Source: an uncultured Eubacteriales bacterium
GTDB taxonomy: Bacteria; Bacillota; Clostridia; Monoglobales; Monoglobaceae
NCBI GenBank assembly: GCA_948468535.1
Contig: CAOKIL010000004.1
Coordinates: 1-55,328, forward strand
Direction: 5' to 3'
DNA: 55,328 nt
Below the pieces are notes generated by a model, which did no database searches, was not told the origin of the DNA, and worked only from the letters and a program-made list of their open reading frames with translations. Both the position numbers and the translations under genes were made by a program. Below are positions 16,920-25,475 of this stretch, one piece after another. Position 1 is the stretch's first letter, and each line of letters starts with the position of its first letter.

Positions 16920-18418
16920 TGTTCGGAAAGACGATATTTTCAAGAGTTTTCTTTACTAATCTTGCAACTGTTTTGATTGGTATAATAATCCTGGCTTCAC
17001 TGCAAATGGTGCTTATGAGCAACTATATCACTAAGCAGAACGAAAGTACTCTTTCAAAGAATGCGGATTCAATTGTCGGGCTTATAAGCAACGGAATATC
17101 ACGCGAAAGTTTGAGCTCGGTACTAAATGGATTTTCAAAAAGCAGCAGCAGTCATATTATTGTTACTGATGTTAACGGTTATGTGCTTGTCAATACCAAA
17201 GAGAGCGGTTACCTCCAGAATCAGAGCATGGACAGTCTTGAGATGGAATATCTGCGCGAAGTCTTAAACGGACGAAGAATTACTTTTGTAGGTACTATGA
17301 ACGGATTGTTCAGCGAGACAATGTTTACGCTTGAAGTTCCTGTTCTCAGCGGCAGCGGCGAGGTTCACGGAGCCGTATTAATCAGTGTGCCTATACCTCA
17401 GAGAAGAAATATGCTTGTGGAGCTTTTTAAAATTCTTTTATTTTCAGCGCTTGTAGTAATATTAGTGTCATTTATCCTGTCATATATGCTGTCAAAAATT
17501 CTTGCAAATCCGATAAAGCGCGTAAGCAGCAGCGCAAAGGAGTTTGCAAAAGGCGATTTGTCGTCCAGGGTTGATATTGACCGTGTTGACGAAAACGTAA
17601 CTGAGCTTACTGAACTCGCTGACGCATTCAATAATATGGCAGATGAGCTTGAAAAGTCTGAAGATATAAGAATGAGTTTTATATCAGATGTGTCACATGA
17701 GCTTAGAACGCCTATGACGACAATAGGCGGATTTGTTGACGGAATTCTGGACGATACTATTCCTGTCGAGAAGCAGAAGGACTATCTTGTTATTGTCAGG
17801 GATGAGGTTACGCGTTTGTCAAGACTGGTCAACACATTCCTGGATATTACCAGAATGCAGACGGATAAAGTTAATCTTGTAATATCAAATTTTGATGTCA
17901 ATGAAGCAATAAGGCTAATTATTATCGGGCTTGGTTCTAAGATAGACGAGCGCAAACTTAACATTAATCTTGAATTTGAGTCGGATGTGTGCTATGTCAG
18001 AGCTGATGCGGACAAGATAAAAATGGTTATCACCAATCTGATTGACAACGCAATAAAGTTCACGTTTGAAAATGGCACAATCACTATATTCACACGCCCG
18101 AAAGGTTCGGAGATTCAGATAAGCGTGCATAATACCGGTGTGGGAATCCCGGAGGAGCAGCAGAAGATAATATTTGAGAGGCTGTATAAAGTCGATAAGT
18201 CAAGAAGCATTAATAAAGAGGGTACCGGCATCGGTTTGTATATCGTAAAGAGTATGCTTGCTGCTCACGGCAAGGATATAAAGGTATCAAGCAAAGAAGG
18301 CGAATATGCTGAGTTTGTGTTCTGTCTTGAAAGAGGAAAGAACCCGTCCAAGAGCAGCTATCGGATTGAATCAGATACTGCCGGTGCAATGAATAAAAAA
18401 TCCGAACAAAATAGTTAA
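16919..18418 (+). CDS. Sensor histidine kinase with HAMP domain
   Basis: 499 residues: a transmembrane helix around 12-35, an extracytoplasmic sensor part of about 125 residues, a second membrane helix around 168-190, HAMP, the dimerisation/phospho-acceptor motif SFISDVSHELRTPMTTIGG (His about 260), and a HATPase domain with N-box NLIDNAIKFT and G-box GTGIGLYIVKSM. The partner is the response regulator just upstream. A secreted subtilase follows 26 bp downstream and may be its output or part of a cell-envelope response. The signal is unknown. Confidence 0.94.
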   Translation: MFGKTIFSRVFFTNLATVLIGIIILASLQMVLMSNYITKQNESTLSKNADSIVGLISNGISRESLSSVLNGFSKSSSSHIIVTDVNGYVLVNTKESGYLQNQSMDSLEMEYLREVLNGRRITFVGTMNGLFSETMFTLEVPVLSGSGEVHGAVLISVPIPQRRNMLVELFKILLFSALVVILVSFILSYMLSKILANPIKRVSSSAKEFAKGDLSSRVDIDRVDENVTELTELADAFNNMADELEKSEDIRMSFISDVSHELRTPMTTIGGFVDGILDDTIPVEKQKDYLVIVRDEVTRLSRLVNTFLDITRMQTDKVNLVISNFDVNEAIRLIIIGLGSKIDERKLNINLEFESDVCYVRADADKIKMVITNLIDNAIKFTFENGTITIFTRPKGSEIQISVHNTGVGIPEEQQKIIFERLYKVDKSRSINKEGTGIGLYIVKSMLAAHGKDIKVSSKEGEYAEFVFCLERGKNPSKSSYRIESDTAGAMNKKSEQNS

Positions 18419-18444
18419 TTATTATTTATGAGGGAAATAATCTT

Positions 18445-20172
18445 ATGACTAAAATAACAAAATTGTTTATGTGTATGTTTTTTGCATTTGTGACTGCGAT
18501 ACTTGGTGTACAATTTTGTGTTTTTGCCGAGAGTTTTGACGGATATATTGTCAAGTTTGTCAATCCTCCTGTTATGACGCTGTCTGATAATGTTTTGATA
18601 GAAGCGGTAGTTCCGGATAACAATGTGTTTAAAGTAAGCACAAATGACAGTGACTATATATCATATCTTGAATCTGACCCAAATGTTGAGTTCATTGAAC
18701 CTAATTATATTATTCCCGCGCATGATGACGAAGTGGTTTACTTAAATAATGATACAGAAGAAGCCGTTTCAGAGGATTTAAACAGCAGAAGCGGTTTAGG
18801 TTTTGAGACGCCGAACGATTTTGGTTATAAGAACCAATGGAATATGCCACTGATTAATGCACCGTATCTGTGGAAATGCGGAATATCCGCGGATTCTGTG
18901 AAGATAGGGGTTATTGACAGCGGTAATCCGTCGAAGCATCCTGATGTAACATTCAATATCGAAACCGGCAGAGATTATACTGATACAAATGTATATGATA
19001 TATTCGGTCACGGAACATTTGTAAGCGGAGTTATCGCGTCAAATATTAATAATTATATGGGTACGGCAGGTATACTTAATGACTGCACTATTATTCCGCT
19101 CAAGATTTTTCGCAATAGCGCTACGGATTCTGATACTTTAAAGCTCTACCGCGCAATTTATGATGCGGTTCATGTATATAACTGTGACGTAATAAATTTG
19201 AGTTTGAGCATGACTACGCCGATTGAGAGTATAAAATCTGTGATAGACGATGCGCTGGCAAACGGAACAATTGTTGTTGCGGCGGCAGGAAATCATAAGG
19301 ATTCAGGGATATTATACCCTGCCGGTTATGATGGCGTAATAGGTGTTGCGGCGGTAGGCAAGAACAAAGTTCGCTATGTAAACTCACAGCGCAATGAGTC
19401 TGTTGATGTTTCTGCGCCCGGAGCAAGCGTGTATGGCGCATATGTTCAAAAGGCGGATTACGGAAGCAATAAAGCATTAAACTACACATATGTTTACGGA
19501 AACGGCACGTCATATGCTGCACCTCATGTTACGGCAGCCGCGGCTATAGCGAAAAAATTTAATCCAAAAATCACATCGGATGAGTTTCTGAAGATTTTGG
19601 CGCAGACGTCAGAAACTTTAGGTGAAGTTGACAGCAGCGGAAAGAATATTGACTATGGCTATGGGCTTCTTGATATCCAAAAGATTGTTGAGCTAATGGA
19701 GACGGAGGCAAGTCCGTCTCCGACAAGACGACCGGGAGGCTCATCAGGTACAGAGCCGACAGAAGAACCGAGCACAGAGCCGTCATCTGAACCGTCTGTG
19801 TATCTGAGCAGTTTTGAGCCAAGAGTAGTGATTGATGCGAACTTCAGAGTGACAAACATTTCGGCAAAAGTTTCGGTAAAGAATAATATGCCGAATACGA
19901 AAGTCAAAGTTATTATGGCGCTTTATGATAAAAGTCCTGATTTAGCGGACGAGCTGTCTTTCAGTGATAGATTTTGTGACGCAGTGGTTTTGAGCGGTGA
20001 GATAGTAAAAAACAGTTCTTCAAGCTTCACATTGAGTTCGATTGACATACCGACAGACTGTGAAAATCCGTATGTCAAAGTGTTTTTGTGGGATGAAAAC
20101 CTGTCGCCGCTGATAATGCCGTATGATTATATTATTCAGACGTACAGTGTTGATTACGGTCAGTCTAAGTAA
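18445..20172 (+). CDS. Secreted subtilisin-like serine protease (S8)
   Basis: 575 residues: a signal peptide, an I9-like propeptide (YLESDPNVEFIEPNYIIPAH), and the S8 catalytic domain with the Asp in IGVIDSG (about 158), His in FGHGTFVSG (about 189), oxyanion Asn in AAAGNH (about 283) and Ser in GNGTSYAAPH (about 356). A Pro/Ser/Thr/Glu-rich linker (about 425-450) leads to a C-terminal beta-rich domain of ~125 residues with no known motif. It probably matures by propeptide removal outside the cell. It lies 26 bp after the histidine kinase, so the three genes likely form one operon. Confidence 0.92.
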   Translation: MTKITKLFMCMFFAFVTAILGVQFCVFAESFDGYIVKFVNPPVMTLSDNVLIEAVVPDNNVFKVSTNDSDYISYLESDPNVEFIEPNYIIPAHDDEVVYLNNDTEEAVSEDLNSRSGLGFETPNDFGYKNQWNMPLINAPYLWKCGISADSVKIGVIDSGNPSKHPDVTFNIETGRDYTDTNVYDIFGHGTFVSGVIASNINNYMGTAGILNDCTIIPLKIFRNSATDSDTLKLYRAIYDAVHVYNCDVINLSLSMTTPIESIKSVIDDALANGTIVVAAAGNHKDSGILYPAGYDGVIGVAAVGKNKVRYVNSQRNESVDVSAPGASVYGAYVQKADYGSNKALNYTYVYGNGTSYAAPHVTAAAAIAKKFNPKITSDEFLKILAQTSETLGEVDSSGKNIDYGYGLLDIQKIVELMETEASPSPTRRPGGSSGTEPTEEPSTEPSSEPSVYLSSFEPRVVIDANFRVTNISAKVSVKNNMPNTKVKVIMALYDKSPDLADELSFSDRFCDAVVLSGEIVKNSSSSFTLSSIDIPTDCENPYVKVFLWDENLSPLIMPYDYIIQTYSVDYGQSK

Positions 20173-20209
20173 TTAAGTCTTAAAATCAAAAAAACGGAAT
20201 ACTATTATT

Positions 20210-20247
20210 TCACCTCTAATATCATTAGATATATGGGGTGATTTTTT
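20210..20247 (+). terminator. Hairpin overlapping the ribosome site of the deacetylase gene
   Basis: TCACCTC (20210-20216) pairs with GGGGTGA (20235-20241), with ATATC-ATTA-GATAT inside, followed by TTTTTT and then immediately the ATG at 20248. It would act as terminator of the subtilase message and, in read-through transcripts, would hide the GGGGTGA ribosome site. Confidence 0.6.
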
Positions 20248-21156
20248 ATGTTTGTTATACGGCTGCATACATTGATTTTTGCTGTATTAATTTGTATTAT
20301 TTCTGCCGCATTAATTGTGTTTGGTGCGGTATGGATATATGATTCTGCTAACACACCGAGCTTTGCGGTACCGGCAGACGGAACGGCATCGGTTGAATTG
20401 CCTATACTTATGTACCATTCACTTACCGATAAGCAGTCAAAGGTGAATACATATACAGTTGCATTGAGTGACTTTGAGGCTGATTTGAAGTTTCTGAAAG
20501 ACAACGGATATACTACCGTACTGCTCAGTGATGTTATAGATTATGTTGACGGCAAAGCAGATTTGCCTGAAAATCCGATAGTTCTTACATTTGACGATGG
20601 GTTCAGAAATAATCTGGAATTTGGTCTGCCGCTTCTTGAAAAATACGATATGAAAGCAGTAATCTCGGTTGTGGGGAGTTACTCTGAAAAGTTTGCAGGG
20701 CTTGATGACAAAAATCCCGATTATGCGTATCTTGACTGGAACGATATAAAAGAACTTGATGCAAGCGGACGTGTGGAGATAGACAGCCATACATACAATA
20801 TGCACATGCTGCCCGGAGTGAAAGATAATAAAGACTCACGCAAAGGCGCGGCACAGAAGAGCAGCGAATCAAGCGAAGTATACAAGTCAAAATTAGTTGA
20901 GGACGTCACAAAGCTCCAGAACATGCTAAAGGAAAACTGCGGAATTGAGCCAAAGGTTTTTACATATCCTTACGGAGAGTTGTGCAAGACATCAGAAGCA
21001 ACCTTAAAGGAGCTTGGTTTTAGAGCGACACTCTCGTGTTTAGAAAAAATGAATTATGTATCTGTGGGTAATACAGACAGTCTTTATTGCATGTGCAGAT
21101 TTTTGCGAAGCGATAAAAAAAGCGCCGCTGCAATCTTAAAAGACGGCGCCAATTAG
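20248..21156 (+). CDS. Membrane-anchored polysaccharide deacetylase
   Basis: 302 residues: an N-terminal membrane anchor (about 8-32), then a NodB-type deacetylase domain with LPILMYHS, the metal/catalytic motif VLTFDDGFRNN, and the His motif DSHTYNMH. Such enzymes remove acetyl groups from peptidoglycan or exopolysaccharide N-acetylglucosamine. The ATG is seven bases after GGGGTGA. It converges with prmC. The substrate cannot be decided from sequence. Confidence 0.92.
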   Translation: MFVIRLHTLIFAVLICIISAALIVFGAVWIYDSANTPSFAVPADGTASVELPILMYHSLTDKQSKVNTYTVALSDFEADLKFLKDNGYTTVLLSDVIDYVDGKADLPENPIVLTFDDGFRNNLEFGLPLLEKYDMKAVISVVGSYSEKFAGLDDKNPDYAYLDWNDIKELDASGRVEIDSHTYNMHMLPGVKDNKDSRKGAAQKSSESSEVYKSKLVEDVTKLQNMLKENCGIEPKVFTYPYGELCKTSEATLKELGFRATLSCLEKMNYVSVGNTDSLYCMCRFLRSDKKSAAAILKDGAN

Positions 21157-21172
21157 GCACCGTCTTAGAATT
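21139..21172. terminator. Terminator between the deacetylase gene and prmC
   Basis: AAGACGG-c-GCC/GGC-a-CCGTCTT around the loop AATTA, spanning the deacetylase stop codon, with A/T tracts on each side for both converging genes. Confidence 0.7.
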
Positions 21173-22021
21173 TTATGTTGTATATCCAAGGACAACGCGT
21201 TCGATTCCCGATAAATCTTTATGAATTTCAATATCCCGGTATCCGTGTTTGTGCATTAGATTCGCAACATCATCTGATTGGTCATAGCCGACTTCAAAGG
21301 CTGTTATTCCGCCTTTGACAGGATGTGCATTTTTTAATATTGCACGGTAAAAGTCAAGTCCGTCCTCACCGCCGTCAAGTGCGAGAATAGGTTCGTGCTC
21401 TATAACTTCCGGCTGGAGTTCAAGCAAATCGTTAGTTCTGATATACGGCGGATTTGATACAATGCAGTTAGGCACATATCCTATATCGGGCAGACCGCTT
21501 ATTATATCACCGTGTATAAAATCAATTTGTTTTGAAACCTGATGTGTCTCGGCGTTACGCTTTGCCAGTCTGAGCGCAGGGTCAGAGATATCAAGCTCTG
21601 TGACCGTGCAACCGTGCAGGTGTTTTGCCAGACTTATGCCTATACAGCCGCAGCCGCAGCCGATATCAAGAATTTTAGGCTGGACTGAATTTAACTTATA
21701 TTTCGCAATCACTGCCTCAACAAGCGTCTCGGTGTCGGCTCTTGGTATAAGTACGTCCTTGCTTACCGCAAATTCCAAAGACATAAATTCACACTTTCCG
21801 ATGATGTACTGAACAGGCATACCGCTTAAACGTCTGTTAATGTACGAGTTAACTTCAACTGCCAGAGCATCGGGAATGTTTAAATCCTTTGTCAGCAGTG
21901 CAGTTTTGTCCAAATCAAGGACGTGCATTATTATCAAATCAGCATCGGTTTCAGGTGAGTCAATGCCCGGATTTTCTTTAAGCTTTGTATGCGCAGTGCG
22001 GCGAAGTTCTTTTAATGTCAT
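21173..22021 (-). CDS. prmC: Release factor glutamine N5-methyltransferase PrmC
   Basis: The 282-residue SAM-dependent methyltransferase modifies the GGQ glutamine of release factors RF1/RF2. It has an N-terminal helical RF-binding part, motif I ILDIGCGCGCIGISLA, and the catalytic VSNPPYI. It follows the DUF1385 gene on the minus strand, an arrangement common in Clostridia where prfA is usually next; prfA is not in this window, since the neighbour here is a convergent gene. Confidence 0.95.
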   Translation of the reverse strand: MTLKELRRTAHTKLKENPGIDSPETDADLIIMHVLDLDKTALLTKDLNIPDALAVEVNSYINRRLSGMPVQYIIGKCEFMSLEFAVSKDVLIPRADTETLVEAVIAKYKLNSVQPKILDIGCGCGCIGISLAKHLHGCTVTELDISDPALRLAKRNAETHQVSKQIDFIHGDIISGLPDIGYVPNCIVSNPPYIRTNDLLELQPEVIEHEPILALDGGEDGLDFYRAILKNAHPVKGGITAFEVGYDQSDDVANLMHKHGYRDIEIHKDLSGIERVVLGYTT

Positions 22022-22025
22022 AATT

Positions 22026-22050
22026 CCTAATCTCTAATCTCTAATCTCTA
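22026..22050. repeat. Short tandem repeat (CTAATCT)
   Basis: Three tandem copies of a 7-bp unit lie between prmC and the DUF1385 gene. This is a simple repeat with no evident function; it may vary in copy number. Confidence 0.5.
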
Positions 22051-22059
22051 TTACCTATG

Positions 22060-23103
22060 TTACCATCTATCTAAGTTTTTGTCCTCAGGAATAACCGCTT
22101 TGAGTGAAGCGATTGCAACCTCAATCTGAGAGTCGTCAGGTTCGTTAGTTGTGATATGCTGGAACCACATTCCCGGTGCGCTTATGGCGCATGTAAACCA
22201 ATTATCGTGACGGCCTGCAAACTTGATTATTTCATAGGAAATCCCTGCAACAACCGGAAGGAGCAGAAGCCGTAGAACAAGTCTCCAAATTGCCCATGGC
22301 ATAACTGTAAATATTCCGCCGATATACGGTATATGTGTAAAGGATTCCTGCTGCCATGGTATAATTGAGAATACCAGAATACTTATTACCATAACGATAA
22401 GAAGAAAGCTGGTTCCGCACCTGGGATGCAGTCTTGACTGAGTGCGTACGTTTTCGACAGTCAGCGGCAGACCTTTTTCATAGCAGAATATAGACTTATG
22501 CTCCGCACCGTGATACATGAATACGCGTTTGATGTCCTTCATTTGAGACACCAATGCGAGGTATGCAATAAATATTACAATCCTGACAATGCCTTCTATA
22601 AGAGTCAGAATTGTATTGCCTGTCACATGCAGGAAGTCAGTCAAAAATCCTGCGACCAATGTAGGGAGCAGAATAAACAAACCCACTGACATAATCAGAG
22701 ATATTATAACAGAGCAGTATATAACAACATTCATTGCCGCTTCTGAATCGAGCTTTTTCTCCAGCCAGGCTTCAAACCGGCTCGGCTCTTGTTCAACTTC
22801 ATTGCCGTCATCGTCAACGTCAAAGAACTTTGCTGAGAACATCAGTGATTTGACTCCCAGAATCATAGAATCAAAAAATCCAACACAGCCGCGGACAATC
22901 GGGGCTTTTGCAATTTTGCTTTTTCTGCCCTTTCCGAGTTCATGCTCATCAACTATTATTTCTCCGTCAGGCTTTCTGACAGCAACAGCGATTTTTTCAG
23001 GACCGCGCATCATTACGCCTTCAATAACCGCCTGACCGCCGATAGAAGTCTTTTTCAAAACACAGGAACTGTCAGGCGAGTTTTGCTTTATTTCTTCACT
23101 CAT
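22060..23103 (-). CDS. DUF1385 (YqhQ-like) membrane protein
   Basis: 347 residues with the DUF1385 hallmarks GGQAVIEGVMMRGP at the start of the domain, four or so membrane segments, GAEHKSIFCYE, and LHPRCGTSFLL. The family is widespread in Firmicutes next to rpmE/prmC/prfA; its biochemical role is not established. The ATG at 23103 is preceded by GAAGGTG; the upstream in-frame codons to 23211 are excluded because they run through the promoter at 23142-23170. Confidence 0.9.
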   Translation of the reverse strand: MSEEIKQNSPDSSCVLKKTSIGGQAVIEGVMMRGPEKIAVAVRKPDGEIIVDEHELGKGRKSKIAKAPIVRGCVGFFDSMILGVKSLMFSAKFFDVDDDGNEVEQEPSRFEAWLEKKLDSEAAMNVVIYCSVIISLIMSVGLFILLPTLVAGFLTDFLHVTGNTILTLIEGIVRIVIFIAYLALVSQMKDIKRVFMYHGAEHKSIFCYEKGLPLTVENVRTQSRLHPRCGTSFLLIVMVISILVFSIIPWQQESFTHIPYIGGIFTVMPWAIWRLVLRLLLLPVVAGISYEIIKFAGRHDNWFTCAISAPGMWFQHITTNEPDDSQIEVAIASLKAVIPEDKNLDRW

Positions 23104-23141
23104 GTGTTCACCTTCTCTTTCAAAAATCGTCATAATATCAT

Positions 23142-23170
23142 ATAATATCATAACCGGTATTAAAAAGCAA
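23142..23170 (-). promoter_or_regulatory. Promoter of the DUF1385-prmC operon
   Basis: On the minus strand TTGCTT (23170-23165), 17 bp, TATTAT (23147-23142). Confidence 0.5.
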
Positions 23171-23228
23171 TGAATATATTGTAAACATTGCAGCTGGTAT
23201 TGTTGCAGCACATAACAAAAAATTTTTA

Positions 23229-23453
23229 TTATTCAGATTTATTTACTTCAACAACATCAGTTCGTCCCAAAAGGTAATCAACAGAACAGTCAAGATAATT
23301 AGCTAAAATATCTAACTTTACGGCTGATGGCATACTGCGTCCGCTTTTCCAATCGCTTATGTTTCCGTTTGATATTCCTGTCGCCGTGGATAATTGCGTA
23401 GCTTTAATTCCCTTCTCATCTAAACGCTTAAAAATATTGTCTATATTTACCAA
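23229..23453 (-). CDS. XRE-family helix-turn-helix regulator (74 aa)
   Basis: A Cro/CI-type HTH fills the protein: KATQLSTATGISNGNISDWKSG is the helix-turn-helix, followed by the YLDCSVDYLLGRT end typical of small XRE repressors. I place the start at the TTG at 23453, eight bases after GGGAGG; the frame is open further upstream but without support. Immediately upstream lie two similar palindromes, one overlapping the consensus promoter of a divergent structured RNA, so the likely role is repression of that RNA and of itself. Confidence 0.85.
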   Translation of the reverse strand: MVNIDNIFKRLDEKGIKATQLSTATGISNGNISDWKSGRSMPSAVKLDILANYLDCSVDYLLGRTDVVEVNKSE

Positions 23454-23487
23454 AATAATATCCTCCCTATTAGGCACATGCAACAAA

Positions 23488-23503
23488 TTTCGTAATTACG
23501 AAA
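23488..23503. promoter_or_regulatory. Palindromic operator O1 of the XRE regulator
   Basis: TTTCGTAATTACGAAA is a perfect 16-bp palindrome upstream of the XRE gene. Its core CGTAATTACG recurs with one change 31 bp away. Confidence 0.65.
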
Positions 23504-23511
23504 AACATATC

Positions 23512-23540
23512 TTGACAAACACGTATTTACGAATTATAAT
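23512..23540 (+). promoter_or_regulatory. Consensus promoter containing operator O2
   Basis: TTGACA (23512-23517), exactly 17 bp, TATAAT (23535-23540). The spacer contains CGTATTTACG (23522-23531), the second copy of the operator core. The two operator centres are 31 bp apart, about three helical turns, so repressor dimers would sit on the same face. Confidence 0.8.
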
Positions 23541-23546
23541 ATAACT

Positions 23547-23740
23547 AAGTTATTAATAACTTATAAAATCAAAAGCTATTGCAAATTAACACCCAAACTA
23601 AAGATATGTGGTGATTTTTAAGGGTGATAAATTGTTGTTAATTATTTCGACAAAAGTATTATATAACAATTTATTTTAATTTGCAACAGTTTTGATTTAA
23701 TATTGTCAGCGCGCGAACTCGCGCGCTGACAATTTTTATT
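23547..23740 (+). ncRNA. Structured RNA with three-way junction, ~195 nt
   Basis: Read from the operator-controlled promoter. Long-range P1 pairs 23566-23589 with 23676-23698 (AAATCAAAA/TTTTGATTT and TTGCAAATTAA/TTAATTTGCAA with a small internal irregularity). P2 is CACCC (23590-23594)/GGGTG (23622-23626). P3 is ATAAATTGTT (23627-23636)/AACAATTTAT (23665-23674). The helices abut with one unpaired base at the junction. A perfect palindrome TAAGTTATTAATAACTTA (23546-23563) is at the 5' end and a strong terminator at the 3' end. No ORF with a ribosome site is present. I do not recognise the family. Confidence 0.65.
23703..23740 (+). terminator. Terminator of the structured RNA
   Basis: Perfect 13-bp GC-rich stem TTGTCAGCGCGCG-AACT-CGCGCGCTGACAA followed by TTTTTATTT. 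Confidence 0.92.
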
Positions 23741-23750
23741 TATGCTCATG

Positions 23751-23779
23751 TTGACAACTTAATCTGTAAGGATTATAAT
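23751..23779 (+). promoter_or_regulatory. Consensus promoter of the DUF624 gene
   Basis: TTGACA (23751-23756), exactly 17 bp, TATAAT (23774-23779), 38 bp before the start codon. Confidence 0.8.
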
Positions 23780-23816
23780 AACGTATATAAAACTTAGCAG
23801 ATTAGGAGAAAATAAC

Positions 23817-24734
23817 ATGGGAATCTTTATGCGGAATTATAACAAGCCCGGTAAGGGTGTTGACCCGCTTGCGCCGAAAAGTGAAGGCGCAATGCTTTTT
23901 TTTGAAATATTTTTCAGAAAGTTCTGGAAGTTCATTCAAATTAACTTGTTGTACTGTCTGGCACTTATCCCGACTTTTATTATTATGTTAATACTGTCAG
24001 GAGCAGTATCAAACGCAGTGCTGACTACGTTTAACGCGCAGATTGCTTCGCTTGTAGGGCTGTCTGCTCCGGATTTCAATAATGCTGACTTTAACCTGAT
24101 GTACATTACAATCGACGTTTGCCTTCGCGCTTTTGTAACTGTTATGTTTACCGTGTTCTGGGGTATGGGTCCCGCAACCGCAGGTGTACATTATATATTC
24201 AGAAACTACTCGCGTGAAGAAAATTCTTTTATCATGAGCGATTTCTGGGATGCGGTCAAGGATAACTTCAAACAGTCTGCTGTGGTGTTTTTAGTTGATG
24301 TTGTTATGATGTTTGTGTTCTTTTATGCAATTACGTTCTACAGCTCACAGAGTAATATTCTAAAGTACGCAAAATATATCGTGTATTGTTTGTTTCTGTT
24401 CTATACAATGGTGCACTTGTTCCTGTATCCGATTATGGTTAGGTATAAGCTGACAATCGGAAAGTTATACAGAAACGCAGCGCTGTTTTGCATGGTCAGT
24501 CTGCCGTACAGTTTTTTGGTTATAATATTGCTTCTTGCTCTTACGGTCGGACTATTGTATATTATGTCAAAACTGGCGTTCACAACGGCGATAACAGTGT
24601 TTGTAATTTTTGCAGTGCTTCTGCTTTACTCGCTTTGCGGATTTATAGTAAGCTACAATGCCGAACGTCAGATTATAAGACATTTGGATGAAAACGCAGT
24701 TGTTGAGGAAAAACCGACGCACAGTGAAAAATAA
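23817..24734 (+). CDS. DUF624 (YesL-like) membrane protein
   Basis: The 305-residue protein matches YesL-type proteins: a soluble N-terminus, FFRKFWKFIQINLLYCLALIPTF entering the first membrane helix, a conserved GMGPATAGVHYIFRNYSREE loop, and four to six membrane helices. In Bacillus YesL sits with a sugar ABC transporter, but no transporter is adjacent here and the role is unknown. AGGAGAA precedes the ATG. Confidence 0.85.
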   Translation: MGIFMRNYNKPGKGVDPLAPKSEGAMLFFEIFFRKFWKFIQINLLYCLALIPTFIIMLILSGAVSNAVLTTFNAQIASLVGLSAPDFNNADFNLMYITIDVCLRAFVTVMFTVFWGMGPATAGVHYIFRNYSREENSFIMSDFWDAVKDNFKQSAVVFLVDVVMMFVFFYAITFYSSQSNILKYAKYIVYCLFLFYTMVHLFLYPIMVRYKLTIGKLYRNAALFCMVSLPYSFLVIILLLALTVGLLYIMSKLAFTTAITVFVIFAVLLLYSLCGFIVSYNAERQIIRHLDENAVVEEKPTHSEK

Positions 24735-24764
24735 TTTAATGAGTTCGACTTCTGTCAGCCTAAT

Positions 24765-24805
24765 GCTGTCTCGTCAAGTTTAAAGCGAGGCAGCTTGTTA
24801 TTTTT
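24765..24805 (+). terminator. Terminator after the DUF624 gene
   Basis: GCTGTCTCG (24765-24773) pairs with CGAGGCAGC (24786-24794), followed by TTGTTATTTTT. Confidence 0.8.
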
Positions 24806-24830
24806 ACATATTTGCAACGGAGATATAAAA

Positions 24831-25319
24831 ATGGATATAATAAGAAAATATACAGAAAACGATGTTGAAATGATGAAGGATATCTGGAATGAAGTCGTGC
24901 GCAGCGGTATAGCGTTCCCTCAGGAGAATGAGCTTGACACTGATTCTGCAAAGGATTTTTTTGCTGAGCAGTCATACTGCGGAGCTGCGTTTGACAGCGA
25001 GAGCGGCAGAGTTACAGGGATGTATATACTTCATCCCAATAATGTTGGAAGGTGCGGACACATATGCAATGCAAGCTATGCAGTAGCATCGGATATGAGA
25101 GGAAAGCATATAGGTGAAAAGCTTGTGAAGGATTGCATTGTACAGGCAGAAAAGCTTGGATTTAAGATTTTGCAGTTCAACGCAGTTGTTGCGTCAAATT
25201 CGGCAGCGCTTTTGCTGTATGAAAAACTTGGTTTTACAAGACTGGGAATAATTCCGCATGGGTTTCGGCTGCCAAACGGTGAATATGAGGATATTATTCC
25301 GCATTATATCAATTTATAA
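24831..25319 (+). CDS. GNAT-family N-acetyltransferase
   Basis: 162 residues with the acetyl-CoA-binding motif A at VASDMRGKHIGEKLVKDCI and the C-terminal NSAALLLYEKLGFTRLG. It resembles the phosphinothricin-acetyltransferase/RimI-like group. The ATG at 24831 follows GGAG; the longer frame from 24795 lies in the preceding terminator and was rejected. The substrate is unknown. Confidence 0.88.
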   Translation: MDIIRKYTENDVEMMKDIWNEVVRSGIAFPQENELDTDSAKDFFAEQSYCGAAFDSESGRVTGMYILHPNNVGRCGHICNASYAVASDMRGKHIGEKLVKDCIVQAEKLGFKILQFNAVVASNSAALLLYEKLGFTRLGIIPHGFRLPNGEYEDIIPHYINL

Positions 25320-25475
25320 ATATTTTATAATTGTTTAGAAATAATTTATATTTGTTTTATATGTTTTCAACTTTTTGGTCTTATACTTTCGGTATAGAGT
25401 TAAGCGAACGTTCCGGCTCTATCGAAACTCAAAACAAAAACCTTCCAACAATTTAAAGAAAGCGAGGATTAAGTC

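Noticed and set aside
22026-22050. CTAATCT repeats as a possible CRISPR or regulatory array
   Set aside because: Only three contiguous 7-bp units without spacers.
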